Positions 26,259-35,392 of a stretch of 64,000 bases of DNA are shown here, piece after piece. This DNA is from Gammaproteobacteria bacterium (GTDB lineage Bacteria > Pseudomonadota > Gammaproteobacteria > DSM-19610). The stretch is taken from NCBI GenBank assembly GCA_015494295.1, contig WGBO01000026.1, forward strand, positions 1-64,000. The letters run 5' to 3'. The position numbers and the translations under genes are program-made. Positions within the stretch are counted from its first letter, which is position 1, and each line of letters begins with the position of its first letter. Under the pieces are notes generated by a model. It made no database searches. It had not been told where the DNA came from and saw only the letters and a program-made list of their open reading frames with translations.

Positions 26259-27701
26259 CTAACGCTTGTTGCGCCCCGGCCGCGAGATATGGATGGCGCG
26301 GCCGTGCAGCGCCATGGCCGCCTCGTGGAAGGACTCCGACAACGACGGATGCGCGAACACCGTCAGCGCGATGTCCTCGGCGCTGCCGCCCAGTTGCATG
26401 GAGACAACCGCTTCGGCAATCAGTTCGGACACCTGCGGCCCGATCATGTGCACACCGAGCACGCGGTCGGTCTTTTCGTCCGCCAGCACCTTGATAAAGC
26501 CCTCGGTATCTCCCATGGCGCGTGCGCGGCCACTGGCGGCAAAGGGAAACACGCCGCTGCGAAACGCCACGCCGGTGGCGCGCAGCTCCTGCTCGCTGCG
26601 CCCCACCCAGGCGATCTCCGGCAGGGTGTAGACCACCGAGGGTATGGTGTCGTAATCGACATGCGCAACCTTGCCCGCGATCAGTTCGGCAACCATCACG
26701 CCTTCCTCCGAACCCTTGTGCGCCAGCATCGGGCCGCGCACCGCGTCGCCGATCGCCCACACGCCCGGCAGGTTGGTGCGGCACTGCTCGTCGACGTGGA
26801 TTACGCCCCATTCGTCGAGCAGCAGGCCGGCGGTATCGGAAGCGAGATCGTTGGTATTGGGCCGGCGGCCGACCGCGACAACGAGGCGGTCGAAGGTGGC
26901 ATCGTGTTCGCCCTCGCCGTCCTGGTAACGCAGGGCCACCTTGCCACGCGTCACCTTGCAGGACACCACGCGGCTGCCGAGGCGGATATCCAGGCCCTGG
27001 GCGGTGAAACTGCGCAGCGCCAGTTTCGACACCTGCTCGTCGGCGACCGGCAGGAAGCTGTCCTGCGCTTCCAGCAACACCACCTGTGTCGCGCCCAGTC
27101 GCCGCCATACGCTGCCCAGTTCCAGCCCGATGACACCCGCGCCGATAATACCCAGCCGCTTCGGCACCTTGTCGAAGGCCAGCGCACCGGAGGAATCGAC
27201 CACATGACTGCCGTCGATGTCGATGCCGGGCAACCGCACCGGCAGCGAACCCGGCGCGAGAATGACGTTATCCGCCGACATCGTGGTTTCCCGGTCGCCA
27301 TGACGCACCACCAGCTTGCGGTCCGCGCACAACTGCGCGCGGCCGGACACGTGCGTGACGCCGTTGGCGCGGAACAGTTGGGCGATACCCTGGGTCAGTT
27401 CGCGCACCACACGCTGCTTGCGCCGCATCATTACATCGAGGTCGAGGCGCACCTTGCCGACCGCGATGCCGTGGTCGTTCAGTCCCTCGCGCGCATGGGC
27501 ATACTGTTCCGAGGATTCGAGCAACGCCTTGGAGGGAATACAGCCGACGTTGAGGCAGGTGCCGCCCGGCGAGGGCTTGCCGTCCTCGTCGAGCCAGGCG
27601 TCGATGCACGCCGTTTTCAGACCCAGTTGCGCGCAACGGATGGCGGCAACATACCCCGCCGGCCCGGCGCCGACCACGATAACCTGATAGTTGTCGCTCA
27701 T
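26259..27701 (-). CDS. lpdA: dihydrolipoyl dehydrogenase (E3)
   Basis: A 480-residue flavoprotein that reoxidises dihydrolipoamide with NAD+. FAD-binding GAGPAGYVAAIR at the N-terminus, redox-active disulfide GGTCLNVGCIPSKALL, second nucleotide motif GAGVIGLELGSVW, and the catalytic His-Glu dyad in FAHPSLSESFHEA. The gene starts 4 nt after sucB, so it is the dedicated E3 of the 2-oxoglutarate dehydrogenase complex and may also serve other complexes. ATG at 27701 follows AGGGAC. Confidence 0.96.
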   Translation of the reverse strand: MSDNYQVIVVGAGPAGYVAAIRCAQLGLKTACIDAWLDEDGKPSPGGTCLNVGCIPSKALLESSEQYAHAREGLNDHGIAVGKVRLDLDVMMRRKQRVVRELTQGIAQLFRANGVTHVSGRAQLCADRKLVVRHGDRETTMSADNVILAPGSLPVRLPGIDIDGSHVVDSSGALAFDKVPKRLGIIGAGVIGLELGSVWRRLGATQVVLLEAQDSFLPVADEQVSKLALRSFTAQGLDIRLGSRVVSCKVTRGKVALRYQDGEGEHDATFDRLVVAVGRRPNTNDLASDTAGLLLDEWGVIHVDEQCRTNLPGVWAIGDAVRGPMLAHKGSEEGVMVAELIAGKVAHVDYDTIPSVVYTLPEIAWVGRSEQELRATGVAFRSGVFPFAASGRARAMGDTEGFIKVLADEKTDRVLGVHMIGPQVSELIAEAVVSMQLGGSAEDIALTVFAHPSLSESFHEAAMALHGRAIHISRPGRNKR

Positions 27702-27705
27702 GTCC

Positions 27706-28941
27706 CTATACCCCGAGCATCAGTCGCGCCGGGTCCTCGATCATGTCCTTCACCGTGACCAGGAACTGCACGGCTTCGCGCCCGTCGACCAGGCGGTGAT
27801 CGTAGGAAAGCGCCACGTACATCATCGGTCGTATCACGATCTCGCCGTTCTCGGCCACCGGCCGTTCCTGTATCTTGTGCATGCCGAGGATACCACTCTG
27901 CGGCGGGTTGAGTATGGGCGTCGACAGCAATGAGCCAAACACCCCGCCGTTGGTGATGCTGAAGGTGCCGCCGGTGATGTCTTCCAGCGTCAACGTGCCC
28001 TCGCGCGCCTTGCCGGCGTAGTCGCGGATCTGGATCTCGATATCCGCCATCGCCATGCTGTCGGCATCGCGCAGAATGGGAACCACCAGCCCGCGTGGTG
28101 AGGACACCGCGATACCGATGTCGAAGAAGCCGTGGTAGACGACGTCGTTACCGTCGATGGACGCGTTCAGTTGCGGGAACTGCCGCAAGCCTTCGATGAC
28201 CGCTTTCACGAAAAAGGACATGAACCCAAGGCGCACACCGTAGCGTTTCTCGAAGCTGTCGCGGTAACGGGCGCGCAGATCCATGACCGGCTGCATGTTG
28301 ATTTCGTTGAAGGTGGTAAGGATGGCGGCATTGTGCTGGGCTTCCAGCAGTCGCTCGGCGATACGCGCCCGCAAGCGGGTCATGGGCACGCGCTTCTCCG
28401 GACGTTCGCCGGCGGCAACCGCGGCCTCGACCGGCGCCGCTGAACTGGCGGGCGTGCCCGCCGGGGTTTGCGGCGGCGTCTTCTCCGCCTTGTCGAGCAC
28501 CGCGAGCACATCCTCCTTCAGAACCCGGTCGCCACGACCGGAGGCGGGAATGGCGTTGATATCCAGTCCGTTCTCCTCGATCAGGCGCCGTGCCGCCGGG
28601 GTGGCGAACGGGGTTCCCGAAGCCTTCGCCGGAGGCGCCGCCGGGGCGCTCTCCGCCTCGACGGTTTCCTTGCGTTCCGCCGCGGCCCCGCCGGCGTCGA
28701 GCGACTGTTCGCGCATGCGCCCGATCACCTGACCCGACTGCACCACGGCGCCTTCCTTTTCGAGGATTTCCTCGAGAACGCCGTCGCGGGGAGCCGGAAC
28801 CTCGAACACCACCTTGTCGGTCTCGATCTCGACCACCGGCTCGTCGCGTTTCACCGTATCGCCGGGCTGCCTGTTCCAGGACAGGATGGTACCGTCCGTG
28901 ACGGATTCGGGAAAAACCGGAACCTTCAGTTCAATCGACAT
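27706..28941 (-). CDS. sucB: 2-oxoglutarate dehydrogenase E2, dihydrolipoyl succinyltransferase
   Basis: A 411-residue E2. One lipoyl domain (about 1-75) with the modified Lys in [14 protein letters not shown], an Ala/Pro linker, a peripheral-subunit-binding domain ([19 protein letters not shown]), a second Ala/Pro linker, and the catalytic acyltransferase domain ending with the active-site [19 protein letters not shown] at 28941 follows AGGAACAGGTG; a GTG three bases earlier is possible. The gene lies 19 nt after sucA and 4 nt before lpdA. Confidence 0.96.
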   Translation of the reverse strand: MSIELKVPVFPESVTDGTILSWNRQPGDTVKRDEPVVEIETDKVVFEVPAPRDGVLEEILEKEGAVVQSGQVIGRMREQSLDAGGAAAERKETVEAESAPAAPPAKASGTPFATPAARRLIEENGLDINAIPASGRGDRVLKEDVLAVLDKAEKTPPQTPAGTPASSAAPVEAAVAAGERPEKRVPMTRLRARIAERLLEAQHNAAILTTFNEINMQPVMDLRARYRDSFEKRYGVRLGFMSFFVKAVIEGLRQFPQLNASIDGNDVVYHGFFDIGIAVSSPRGLVVPILRDADSMAMADIEIQIRDYAGKAREGTLTLEDITGGTFSITNGGVFGSLLSTPILNPPQSGILGMHKIQERPVAENGEIVIRPMMYVALSYDHRLVDGREAVQFLVTVKDMIEDPARLMLGV

Positions 28942-28960
28942 CACCTGTTCCTTCTGTCAG

Positions 28961-31831
28961 TCAGGGTTGTGTATAGGCGGTTTCGGGGTCGAGGTCCAGC
29001 GCCTCGGCCACCACGCGGTGCTGCTGTTGCAGGTGCAGCCAGGCGTATCCCACGGCCGGCGCCGCCGAGAACGGCCGGCCGACGTAGCGCAGCGGCGTAC
29101 CTTCCGGAAGCGTTGCGCGCAAGTGGTGCTGGATCTGGAACCAGGCGCCCTGGTTCTGCGGTTCCTCCTGGCACCAGACGATCTCGCCGGTGTTCGGGTA
29201 GCGCGCCAGTTCGCGGCGCAACAGGCTTTCCGGGAACGGGTACAGGCGTTCAACGCGTACCAGCGCGATGTCGCCGATCTCCTGCTCGCGGCGTTTTTCC
29301 AGCAACTCGTAGTACACCTTGCCGGCACACAGCACCACGCGCCGCACGCGCTTGTCGTCGAGGCTGTCGACCTCGCCGATCACTGGCCGGAAACCGCCCT
29401 CGCTGAGATCCTCCAGGGTGCTGACTGCCAGGCGGTGCCGCAACAGACTCTTGGGCGACATGACCACCAGTGGCTTGCGGCATTCGAGCATGACCTGGCG
29501 GCGCAGCAGATGGAAGATCTGCGCCGGCGTGGTCGGCACGCACACCTGCATGTTCTGCTCGGCGCACAATTGCAGGTAGCGCTCCAGGCGTGCCGAGGAA
29601 TGTTCCGGTCCCTGCCCTTCCAGCCCGTGCGGCAGAAACATCACCAGCCCGCACAGGCGGTTCCACTTCTGCTCGCCGGCGCTGATGAACTGGTCGATGA
29701 CCACTTGCGCATTGTTGGCGAAGTCGCCGAACTGGGCTTCCCAGATCACCAGCGTCTTCGGGTCTGTGGTGGCATAGCCGTATTCAAAGGCCAGCACCGC
29801 TTCCTCCGACAACAGCGAGTTGATGACCAGGAAGTTGGCCTGGCCTTCACTGACATTGCGCAGCGGCACGTAGGCGGAACCGTCCTTCTGGCAGTACAGC
29901 ACTGCGTGACGGTGAAAGAAGGTTCCGCGGCCGCTGTCCTGGCCGCACAGGCGCACCGGAAAATCGTCCTCGACCAGCGAGGCGTAGGCCAGGGTCTCGG
30001 CGAAGCCCCAGTCGATGGGCAGCGCGCCCGCCGCCATCTTGCGCCGGTTGGCGATGATCTTGGCGACGTTGGGATTGAGTTCGAAACCTTCCGGCAAGTG
30101 GTCCAGGCGGCGCCACAGGTCACGGATGCGATCCACCGCAACACTGGTGTCCAGCGCCGCGGTACAGGCCTGCGCCAGGTAGGGCTGCCAGTTGACGGCC
30201 CAGGGATATCCAGCCTCCTCGCGCGATACCAGTTCGTCGACTACGGTCTCGCCCCGGTCCAGCCGTTCCCGGTAGGCGTCCATGATCTGCTGCGGCACAT
30301 CTGCTTCAAACACGCCTTCCTCAACCAGGCGTTCGGCATACAGGGCGCGCGGTGTGGGGTGGTTGCGGATGGCGCGATACATCACCGGCTGCGTGGCGGT
30401 CGGCTCGTCGGCCTCGGAATGGCCGTGGCGGCGGTAGCACACCAGGTCGATGACCACGTCCTTGTGGTAGGTCATGCGGTAATCGAGCGCCAACTGGGTA
30501 ATGGCCACCACCGCGTCCGGGTCGTCGCCGTTGACGTGGAAGATCGGCGCGTTGACCATCTTGGCGATATCCGTGCAGTACAGCGTGGAACGCGCGTCGC
30601 GCTGGCTGCTGGTGGTAAAGCCGATCTGGTTGTTGACCACGATATGCACGGTGCCCTTGGTGGAAAAACCCCGCGACTGGGACATGTTGAAGGTTTCCAT
30701 CACCACGCCCTGCCCGGCAAAGGCCGCGTCGCCGTGAATGAGTACCGGCACCACGTACTTGCCCTCGTCGTCGCCGCTGCGCTGCTGGCGGGCACGCACC
30801 GAACCTTCCACCACCGGCCCGACAATCTCCAGGTGCGAGGGATTGAAGGCCAGATTGACGTGCACGATGCCCTTGCCGGCGCGCAGATCGGAAGAGAACC
30901 CCTGGTGATACTTGACATCGCCGGAGCCGTTGAAATCACGCCCGGCCTTGCCCTCGAATTCCTCGAACAGTTCCGCCGCGGTCTTGCCGACGATGTTGAT
31001 CAGCACATTGAGCCGGCCGCGGTGGGCCATGCCGATACTGACTTCCTTGATGCCGTGACTGCCGCCACGCTGGATCAGTTCGTCGAGCAGCGGGATCAGG
31101 GCGTCGCCACCCTCGAGCGAGAAACGCTTTTGCCCGACGTAGCGGGTGTGCAGGTAGCGTTCCAGTCCCTCCGCCGCGGTGAGACGCTGGAGGATGCGGC
31201 GGCGCAGCGCCACGTCCAGCGCAAACCGGCCGCCGGGCCGTTCGAGCCGTTCCTGGATCCAGCGTTTCTCCCGCGTTTCGGTGATGTGCATGTACTCGGC
31301 GCCGACGCTGCCGCAATAGACGGCGCGCAGCCGTTCGAGAATCTCGCGCAGCGTGGCGCGTTCACCAATGGCCAGCGATCCGGTGTCGAACAGGGTATCC
31401 ATGTCCTGTTCGCCAAGGCCGTGATAGCCGGGCGTGAGTTCCGCCAGCTCCGGTATCTCGCGCAGGCCAAGCGGGTCGATGTCGGCCACCTGGTGGGCGC
31501 GAAAACGGTAGGCGTTGATGAGTTGCAGAACACGGATCTGCTTTTCCGCGTACAGGTCCGCACCGGGCTCGCAGGGCGCCTCGGCGCGGCGCGCGGCCGG
31601 CGCCCGCGTCAGGGCGCGAAAGCTCTCGCGGACGGCGGCGTGGGAAGGCTCGGCGCCGGCTGCGCCGTTGCCCGGCAGGGTTTGAAAAAAGTTGCGCCAG
31701 TGCTCCGGCACCCTGGAGGGATCGGTCAGAAACTGCTCGTAGAGGTCTTCGAGGTAAGCGGCGTTGTGGCCCGCGAGTTGCGAGTCCTCCCAGAATTCCA
31801 GCAGGCCCTTGGGCCGGGTGATGTCATCCAT
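28961..31831 (-). CDS. sucA: 2-oxoglutarate dehydrogenase E1
   Basis: A 956-residue thiamine-diphosphate enzyme that decarboxylates 2-oxoglutarate and transfers succinyl to lipoate on SucB. The N-terminus has the typical LLEFWEDSQLAGHNAAYLED. The TPP region shows HGDAAFAGQGVVMETFNMSQ and NNQIGFTTS, and the C-terminal part has WEAQFGDFANNAQVVIDQF and VCQEEPQNQGAW-like sequence. ATG at 31831 is preceded by CAGGGACAATAACGA. It is first in the sucA-sucB-lpdA operon. No succinyl-CoA synthetase genes follow. Confidence 0.97.
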   Translation of the reverse strand: MDDITRPKGLLEFWEDSQLAGHNAAYLEDLYEQFLTDPSRVPEHWRNFFQTLPGNGAAGAEPSHAAVRESFRALTRAPAARRAEAPCEPGADLYAEKQIRVLQLINAYRFRAHQVADIDPLGLREIPELAELTPGYHGLGEQDMDTLFDTGSLAIGERATLREILERLRAVYCGSVGAEYMHITETREKRWIQERLERPGGRFALDVALRRRILQRLTAAEGLERYLHTRYVGQKRFSLEGGDALIPLLDELIQRGGSHGIKEVSIGMAHRGRLNVLINIVGKTAAELFEEFEGKAGRDFNGSGDVKYHQGFSSDLRAGKGIVHVNLAFNPSHLEIVGPVVEGSVRARQQRSGDDEGKYVVPVLIHGDAAFAGQGVVMETFNMSQSRGFSTKGTVHIVVNNQIGFTTSSQRDARSTLYCTDIAKMVNAPIFHVNGDDPDAVVAITQLALDYRMTYHKDVVIDLVCYRRHGHSEADEPTATQPVMYRAIRNHPTPRALYAERLVEEGVFEADVPQQIMDAYRERLDRGETVVDELVSREEAGYPWAVNWQPYLAQACTAALDTSVAVDRIRDLWRRLDHLPEGFELNPNVAKIIANRRKMAAGALPIDWGFAETLAYASLVEDDFPVRLCGQDSGRGTFFHRHAVLYCQKDGSAYVPLRNVSEGQANFLVINSLLSEEAVLAFEYGYATTDPKTLVIWEAQFGDFANNAQVVIDQFISAGEQKWNRLCGLVMFLPHGLEGQGPEHSSARLERYLQLCAEQNMQVCVPTTPAQIFHLLRRQVMLECRKPLVVMSPKSLLRHRLAVSTLEDLSEGGFRPVIGEVDSLDDKRVRRVVLCAGKVYYELLEKRREQEIGDIALVRVERLYPFPESLLRRELARYPNTGEIVWCQEEPQNQGAWFQIQHHLRATLPEGTPLRYVGRPFSAAPAVGYAWLHLQQQHRVVAEALDLDPETAYTQP

Positions 31832-31941
31832 TCGTTATTGTCCCTGCCTGATCGAGCGACGGCTTTTCGGCACCTTGTATTTAAACATAGGCAATTGTCG
31901 CGCCAGTTCCAGTGCCAGCGCCCGAAATTCCGAACATCTTC

Positions 31942-31976
31942 ACGGCCCCCGGCGCTCACCCTGCACCGGGGGCCGT
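31942..31976. repeat. strong GC hairpin between the 77-residue gene and sucA
   Basis: ACGGCCCCCGG (31942-31952) pairs perfectly with CCGGGGGCCGT (31966-31976) around a 13-nt loop. It lies just downstream of the small minus-strand gene that ends at 31984 and 110 nt upstream of sucA. No T-run follows on either strand, so if it ends transcription it would do so without the classic U-tract. Confidence 0.45.
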
Positions 31977-31983
31977 CGCAAGC

Positions 31984-32217
31984 TCATTGCTTGCAGCCAA
32001 GCACCTTCCTGATGGCCTTGATCTGGTCTTCCTTTTCCTCCAGTTCCTGCACCAGTCGGGCGACCAGTGTGGGGCCAGCAGCATAGGCGCGCGCAAAGCC
32101 CAGTTTGAAACCCAGCTTTGTAATGTCCCGGGCGAGGTATTCCAGCTCCTCGTCGTCCAGGCGTCCGCCTCTTCCAGCCAGCACTTTCTTCGCTTCTCTT
32201 ATCAAGCTCGCAGTCAT
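31984..32217 (-). CDS. small coiled-coil hypothetical protein
   Basis: A 77-residue highly charged, helical protein (LDDEELEYLARDITKLGFKL and a C-terminal coiled coil LVARLVQELEEKEDQIKAIR). ATG at 32217 has GAGGTGGAG immediately upstream, supporting translation. No known domain; no signal peptide. It stands alone on the minus strand between metA (161 nt upstream) and sucA. Function unknown. Confidence 0.6.
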   Translation of the reverse strand: MTASLIREAKKVLAGRGGRLDDEELEYLARDITKLGFKLGFARAYAAGPTLVARLVQELEEKEDQIKAIRKVLGCKQ

Positions 32218-32378
32218 GTCTCCACCTCGGAATCACTCCACAAATACCGGCGTCACGTCTGAAAACTACGCCTGTCGCCGGCACATATCAACACATTGAA
32301 GTGCGCGAAGTTGCCGCCCCTTCGAAAGCAGCAGCGGCCGTAAACGGTGTTTTCTGAAATGCCGCCCTCTGGCGTGAC

Positions 32379-33449
32379 TCAGGCGCTATACAGGCCGAGC
32401 GGATCCTCGGGATTGACGCCATCCATGAAAGGAATGCGCCGGTCGCGGTGTGTGACCTGGTAGACCAGCCCCATCCAGTTGCCGACCACGGCCTCGGCGG
32501 TGTCGTGCCAGGTATTGTCCAGCGAGGCCAGCAGGCGTGACTCCGGGAATGGCGGCGGCCCGGTTCCGGCCGCGCGCGCGGCGTCGAGACGCAGGCGGTA
32601 CTCGTTGAGCAAGGCGCGCGCGCGCGCGCTCAGGTAGTTGTCCGGGAACGGCGGGTAGTCCTCGCGCTGACCGGCCGACCACAAGCCCACCTCGCGCTTG
32701 TATTCCTTGAGCAGGGACACGGTGTCGTACTCGGGGTGCCCCTGGAAGAACACCACGCGCAAGCCGTCGCGGCTGGTCGCCAGGTGCACGCCCACCTCGC
32801 TCTCGACCAGTACGCGCAGCCCGGCCTCGCGGAACTGCTCGGGCGTCACCGCGTTCCAGCGCGAGTGCGGCACATCGAAGCGCGTGTTCACATCGTTGAC
32901 CAGCGGGTGGATCTTGTCGACCACCCGGTGCGGGAACACGCCCCAGATCTTGTGCCCCTGCGGCACCCGCACCTGGCCGTGACGAAACTGCAACACCGCG
33001 TGAGTGGCCAGGCAGGAACACAGCGTGGAAGTGACGTTCTCCAGCGCCCAGTCGACGACCGTCTTCAGCGGGTTCCAGAACGGCTGGTTGTCGAGCCTCG
33101 GTCCCACCACGTTGGCGCCGGTGACGATGAGTGCGTCAAGGCCCTGGTCACGAATCTGCTCGAAAGGCTCGTAGTAGGTGTCGATGTAGGCCTGCGCCTC
33201 GGCGCCCCGCTCCAGCTCCGGGAGGGTGAAGGGGTGCACGTAGAACTGGGCGATGGGATTGCTCTCGCCGATCAGGCGGAAGAACTGGCGCTCGGTTGCC
33301 GCCAGCGCGGCGTCCGGCATCATGTTGAGCAGACCCACGTGCAGTTCGCGGATATCCTGCTGGGCGGCGCGGTTGGGCTCCAGCACACGCGTGCCTTCCT
33401 GTTTGAGGCGCTCGAACGTCGGCAGTGCATTGTGGGCGACCAGTGGCAT
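32379..33449 (-). CDS. MetA-type homoserine O-acyltransferase, divergent form
   Basis: A 356-residue member of the homoserine O-succinyltransferase (MetA/HTS) family, which activates homoserine for methionine synthesis. The nucleophile is probably Cys146 in STLCSCLATHA (E. coli STLFVCWAVQA), and the catalytic His-Glu pair is in FFQGHPEYDTVSLLKEY. The acyl-CoA-selective loop differs: GANVVGPRLDNQPFW instead of GAPLGLVEFNDVAYW, so succinyl versus acetyl preference cannot be read by the usual Gly/Glu111 rule. ATG at 33449. It begins 4 nt after the P-loop protein gene and is almost certainly cotranscribed with it. Confidence 0.85.
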   Translation of the reverse strand: MPLVAHNALPTFERLKQEGTRVLEPNRAAQQDIRELHVGLLNMMPDAALAATERQFFRLIGESNPIAQFYVHPFTLPELERGAEAQAYIDTYYEPFEQIRDQGLDALIVTGANVVGPRLDNQPFWNPLKTVVDWALENVTSTLCSCLATHAVLQFRHGQVRVPQGHKIWGVFPHRVVDKIHPLVNDVNTRFDVPHSRWNAVTPEQFREAGLRVLVESEVGVHLATSRDGLRVVFFQGHPEYDTVSLLKEYKREVGLWSAGQREDYPPFPDNYLSARARALLNEYRLRLDAARAAGTGPPPFPESRLLASLDNTWHDTAEAVVGNWMGLVYQVTHRDRRIPFMDGVNPEDPLGLYSA

Positions 33450-33453
33450 GGTG

Positions 33454-34302
33454 TCAGTCCGTCCGCGCGATCACGGTTTCCAGCAGATCCAGGAAATCCC
33501 GTTCGTCGCGCACCGCCGCCACTTCGCGCGAGGTCACCGTATAACCGTGCGGGCCGGCGATGGCCTCGTAGCGGGGAATGCGCGAGTGGAACAGGCGCGG
33601 GAACACCCAGCGGGTGAAATCGTCGGGATCCATCTCGGCGGCGTACGCCAGCCCCTTCTCCGCCAGGTAGGCGTCCAGTTGCTCGGTGAGGAAACCGGGG
33701 CGGTAGTAGAGCGGCTTGGGGTCGCTCTGGGCGCGCTCGATCAGTTTCCGCTCCTCGTCACGGTCGGTCACCTGGATATAGAGAATCAGGGTGTGCTCCA
33801 CCAGCAGGTCGATCACCGAGGGTTCGTCCAGTTCGCACAGGCTGCCGCCGACATCGTTCACGAAATGCGGGTAGCCGTAGATCTCCTGGGCCTTGCGGAT
33901 GAAAGCCGGCACGTCGCGCATGGCGGCGATCTCCGCCTCGCGGTACTCGGCCTGGCGGCGCACGAACTCGTCGAGCGGCACGCCCCCGCGCTCCGGGTCA
34001 CCCAGCTTACCAACGAAACTCAGTACCGGCCCCAGGTCGTCCACCTTGATGTTGTTGCGGATGTAGATCCAGTCGCGCCGCAACAGATCCTTGAGGAACG
34101 GTACCTGCATGGCCTGCTGCTTGATGAGGTCGAGTATCGCCTCGTCGAGATAGCGGGTGCCGATACGGTAGTCTCCGGAGTAGTGAAACCAGTCATGCCC
34201 GCACAGCAACGACGACAGGTAGGTCTTGCCGACCCCCGACATGCCCAGCAGGGTGACTTTCTTGTTCTTCCAGGCCCGAAAGCCGTCGATATCGAATTTC
34301 AC
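33454..34302 (-). CDS. P-loop ATPase/kinase-like protein upstream of metA
   Basis: A 282-residue soluble protein with a Walker A motif GMSGVGKT near residue 20 and a kinase-like arrangement (HYSGDYRIGTRYLDEAI next; FVNDVGGSLCELDEPSVIDLL; hydrophobic strand HTLILYIQVTDRD). It resembles small nucleotide or metabolite kinases, but no substrate-specific motif is recognised. GTG at 34302 follows GGAG at eight bases. The 4-nt spacing to metA suggests a role connected with methionine or homoserine metabolism. Function unproven. Confidence 0.7.
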   Translation of the reverse strand: MKFDIDGFRAWKNKKVTLLGMSGVGKTYLSSLLCGHDWFHYSGDYRIGTRYLDEAILDLIKQQAMQVPFLKDLLRRDWIYIRNNIKVDDLGPVLSFVGKLGDPERGGVPLDEFVRRQAEYREAEIAAMRDVPAFIRKAQEIYGYPHFVNDVGGSLCELDEPSVIDLLVEHTLILYIQVTDRDEERKLIERAQSDPKPLYYRPGFLTEQLDAYLAEKGLAYAAEMDPDDFTRWVFPRLFHSRIPRYEAIAGPHGYTVTSREVAAVRDERDFLDLLETVIARTD

Positions 34303-34403
34303 GCAAGCGCTCCGACCGGTTCAAAGCATTTGATTATGCGGCATTTACCCCGGGGCGGGAACCACCCGCCCAAAACCGGGATGCGGCGGCGCCGCCAGTA
34401 AGC

Positions 34404-35264
34404 TCACCTCCCGCCGGTGACCGCCGGTTGCGCCGCCAGTTCCCGCAGCCCCTGAAGGGCCTGCGCCAGCACCGGGTTGTCGCTGTCGCGCGGGTAGACC
34501 ATGTAGGCGGGATGCGAATATTCAGGCGACTCCTGCACCCGGTACAGGCTGCCGGCGGCGATGAAGGGTTCCGCCATGCGTGCAGGCAGGAAACAGCTCC
34601 CGCCGTTACTGAGAATGAGCTGGATGCCCAGCCAACCGATGTTCACAACCTGCGGCGGCCGTTCCAGGTCCGGGTAACTCTGCACGTGCTGGGCGTAGAA
34701 ACCCGGCCCCCACTCGACATAGATATAGTCGTTGCCCGGACCGCTGTCGTCGGGCCGGCTGCTCACCAGCACCAGGGTTTCGTCGAACAGGTGCTCCACG
34801 ATCAGGCCGGGGCTGTGTCCCGGCGTGTACATCAGGCCGATATCCAGCGTGCCCTCGATAAGCTGCCGCATCAGATCCTCCTCGAAGCCGATCTCGCTGC
34901 GAATGGCGACGTCATTGGCGACGCGGCGCATGTGCCCGACCCACGCCGGCAGAAAACCCTCCCACAGGGCAATGCGGCCGCCGATACGGATGGTGGCGCT
35001 GTAACGCCCTGGCAACCCCACCTCGTGGCGGGCCTGCTCGGCGGTCAGCACCAGGCGCTTGGCGTGCTGCAGGAAACGGCGCCCGGCCGGCGTCAGACTG
35101 GCGCCCGAACGATTGCGCACGAACAGGCGCGCGCCCAGTTCATCCTCCAGCCGCTGCATGCGCGCACTCACCGTCGACTGGGTCACGTGCAACTGCCTGG
35201 CGGCCTCCTGAAAGCTGCCCTGGGCGGTGATCGCCAGGAAAGTGCGGGATTGCTCGATGTCCAT
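34404..35264 (-). CDS. LysR-family transcriptional regulator
   Basis: A 286-residue LysR regulator: winged helix-turn-helix at about 1-60 (TFLAITAQGSFQEAARQLHV, QSTVSARMQRLE) and a substrate-binding effector domain from about 88. The effector is unknown. It is transcribed divergently from the DsrC/TusE-like gene across a 128-nt AT-rich region with palindromic motifs, so that gene is the likely target. A GC hairpin (34353-34371) lies downstream but has no following T-run. Confidence 0.9.
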   Translation of the reverse strand: MDIEQSRTFLAITAQGSFQEAARQLHVTQSTVSARMQRLEDELGARLFVRNRSGASLTPAGRRFLQHAKRLVLTAEQARHEVGLPGRYSATIRIGGRIALWEGFLPAWVGHMRRVANDVAIRSEIGFEEDLMRQLIEGTLDIGLMYTPGHSPGLIVEHLFDETLVLVSSRPDDSGPGNDYIYVEWGPGFYAQHVQSYPDLERPPQVVNIGWLGIQLILSNGGSCFLPARMAEPFIAAGSLYRVQESPEYSHPAYMVYPRDSDNPVLAQALQGLRELAAQPAVTGGR

Positions 35265-35280
35265 GGGATAACCCTGCTCC

Positions 35281-35356
35281 GAAAATAATATCGAAATTAT
35301 CGATAGTATTCATTGAACAATATCGTTTGACAAGGATTCAATGTGGCCGATAGAGT
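35281..35356 (+). promoter_or_regulatory. divergent promoter/operator region, lysR and DsrC-like gene
   Basis: TTGACA (35327-35332) and TAGAGT (35351-35356), 18 nt apart, make a plausible sigma-70 promoter for the plus-strand gene at 35393. Upstream, 35281-35326 is AT-rich with repeated ATCGAAAT/ATCGAT elements, and a near-palindrome AACAATATCGTT (35316-35327) overlaps the -35 region. This is where a LysR regulator would be expected to bind. Confidence 0.55.
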
Positions 35357-35392
35357 GTTAACCGAACACTGAACCGATGTGAGAAACCGCTT

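Noticed and set aside
28814..32086. A 1090-codon plus-strand open frame opposite sucA and sucB
   Set aside because: Fully antisense to two conserved genes, with composition typical of GC-driven shadow frames and no ribosome-binding site.
34353..34371. GGGCGGG-N5-CCCGCCC as terminator of the LysR gene
   Set aside because: On the minus strand the T-rich tract precedes rather than follows the stem; no U-tract after it.
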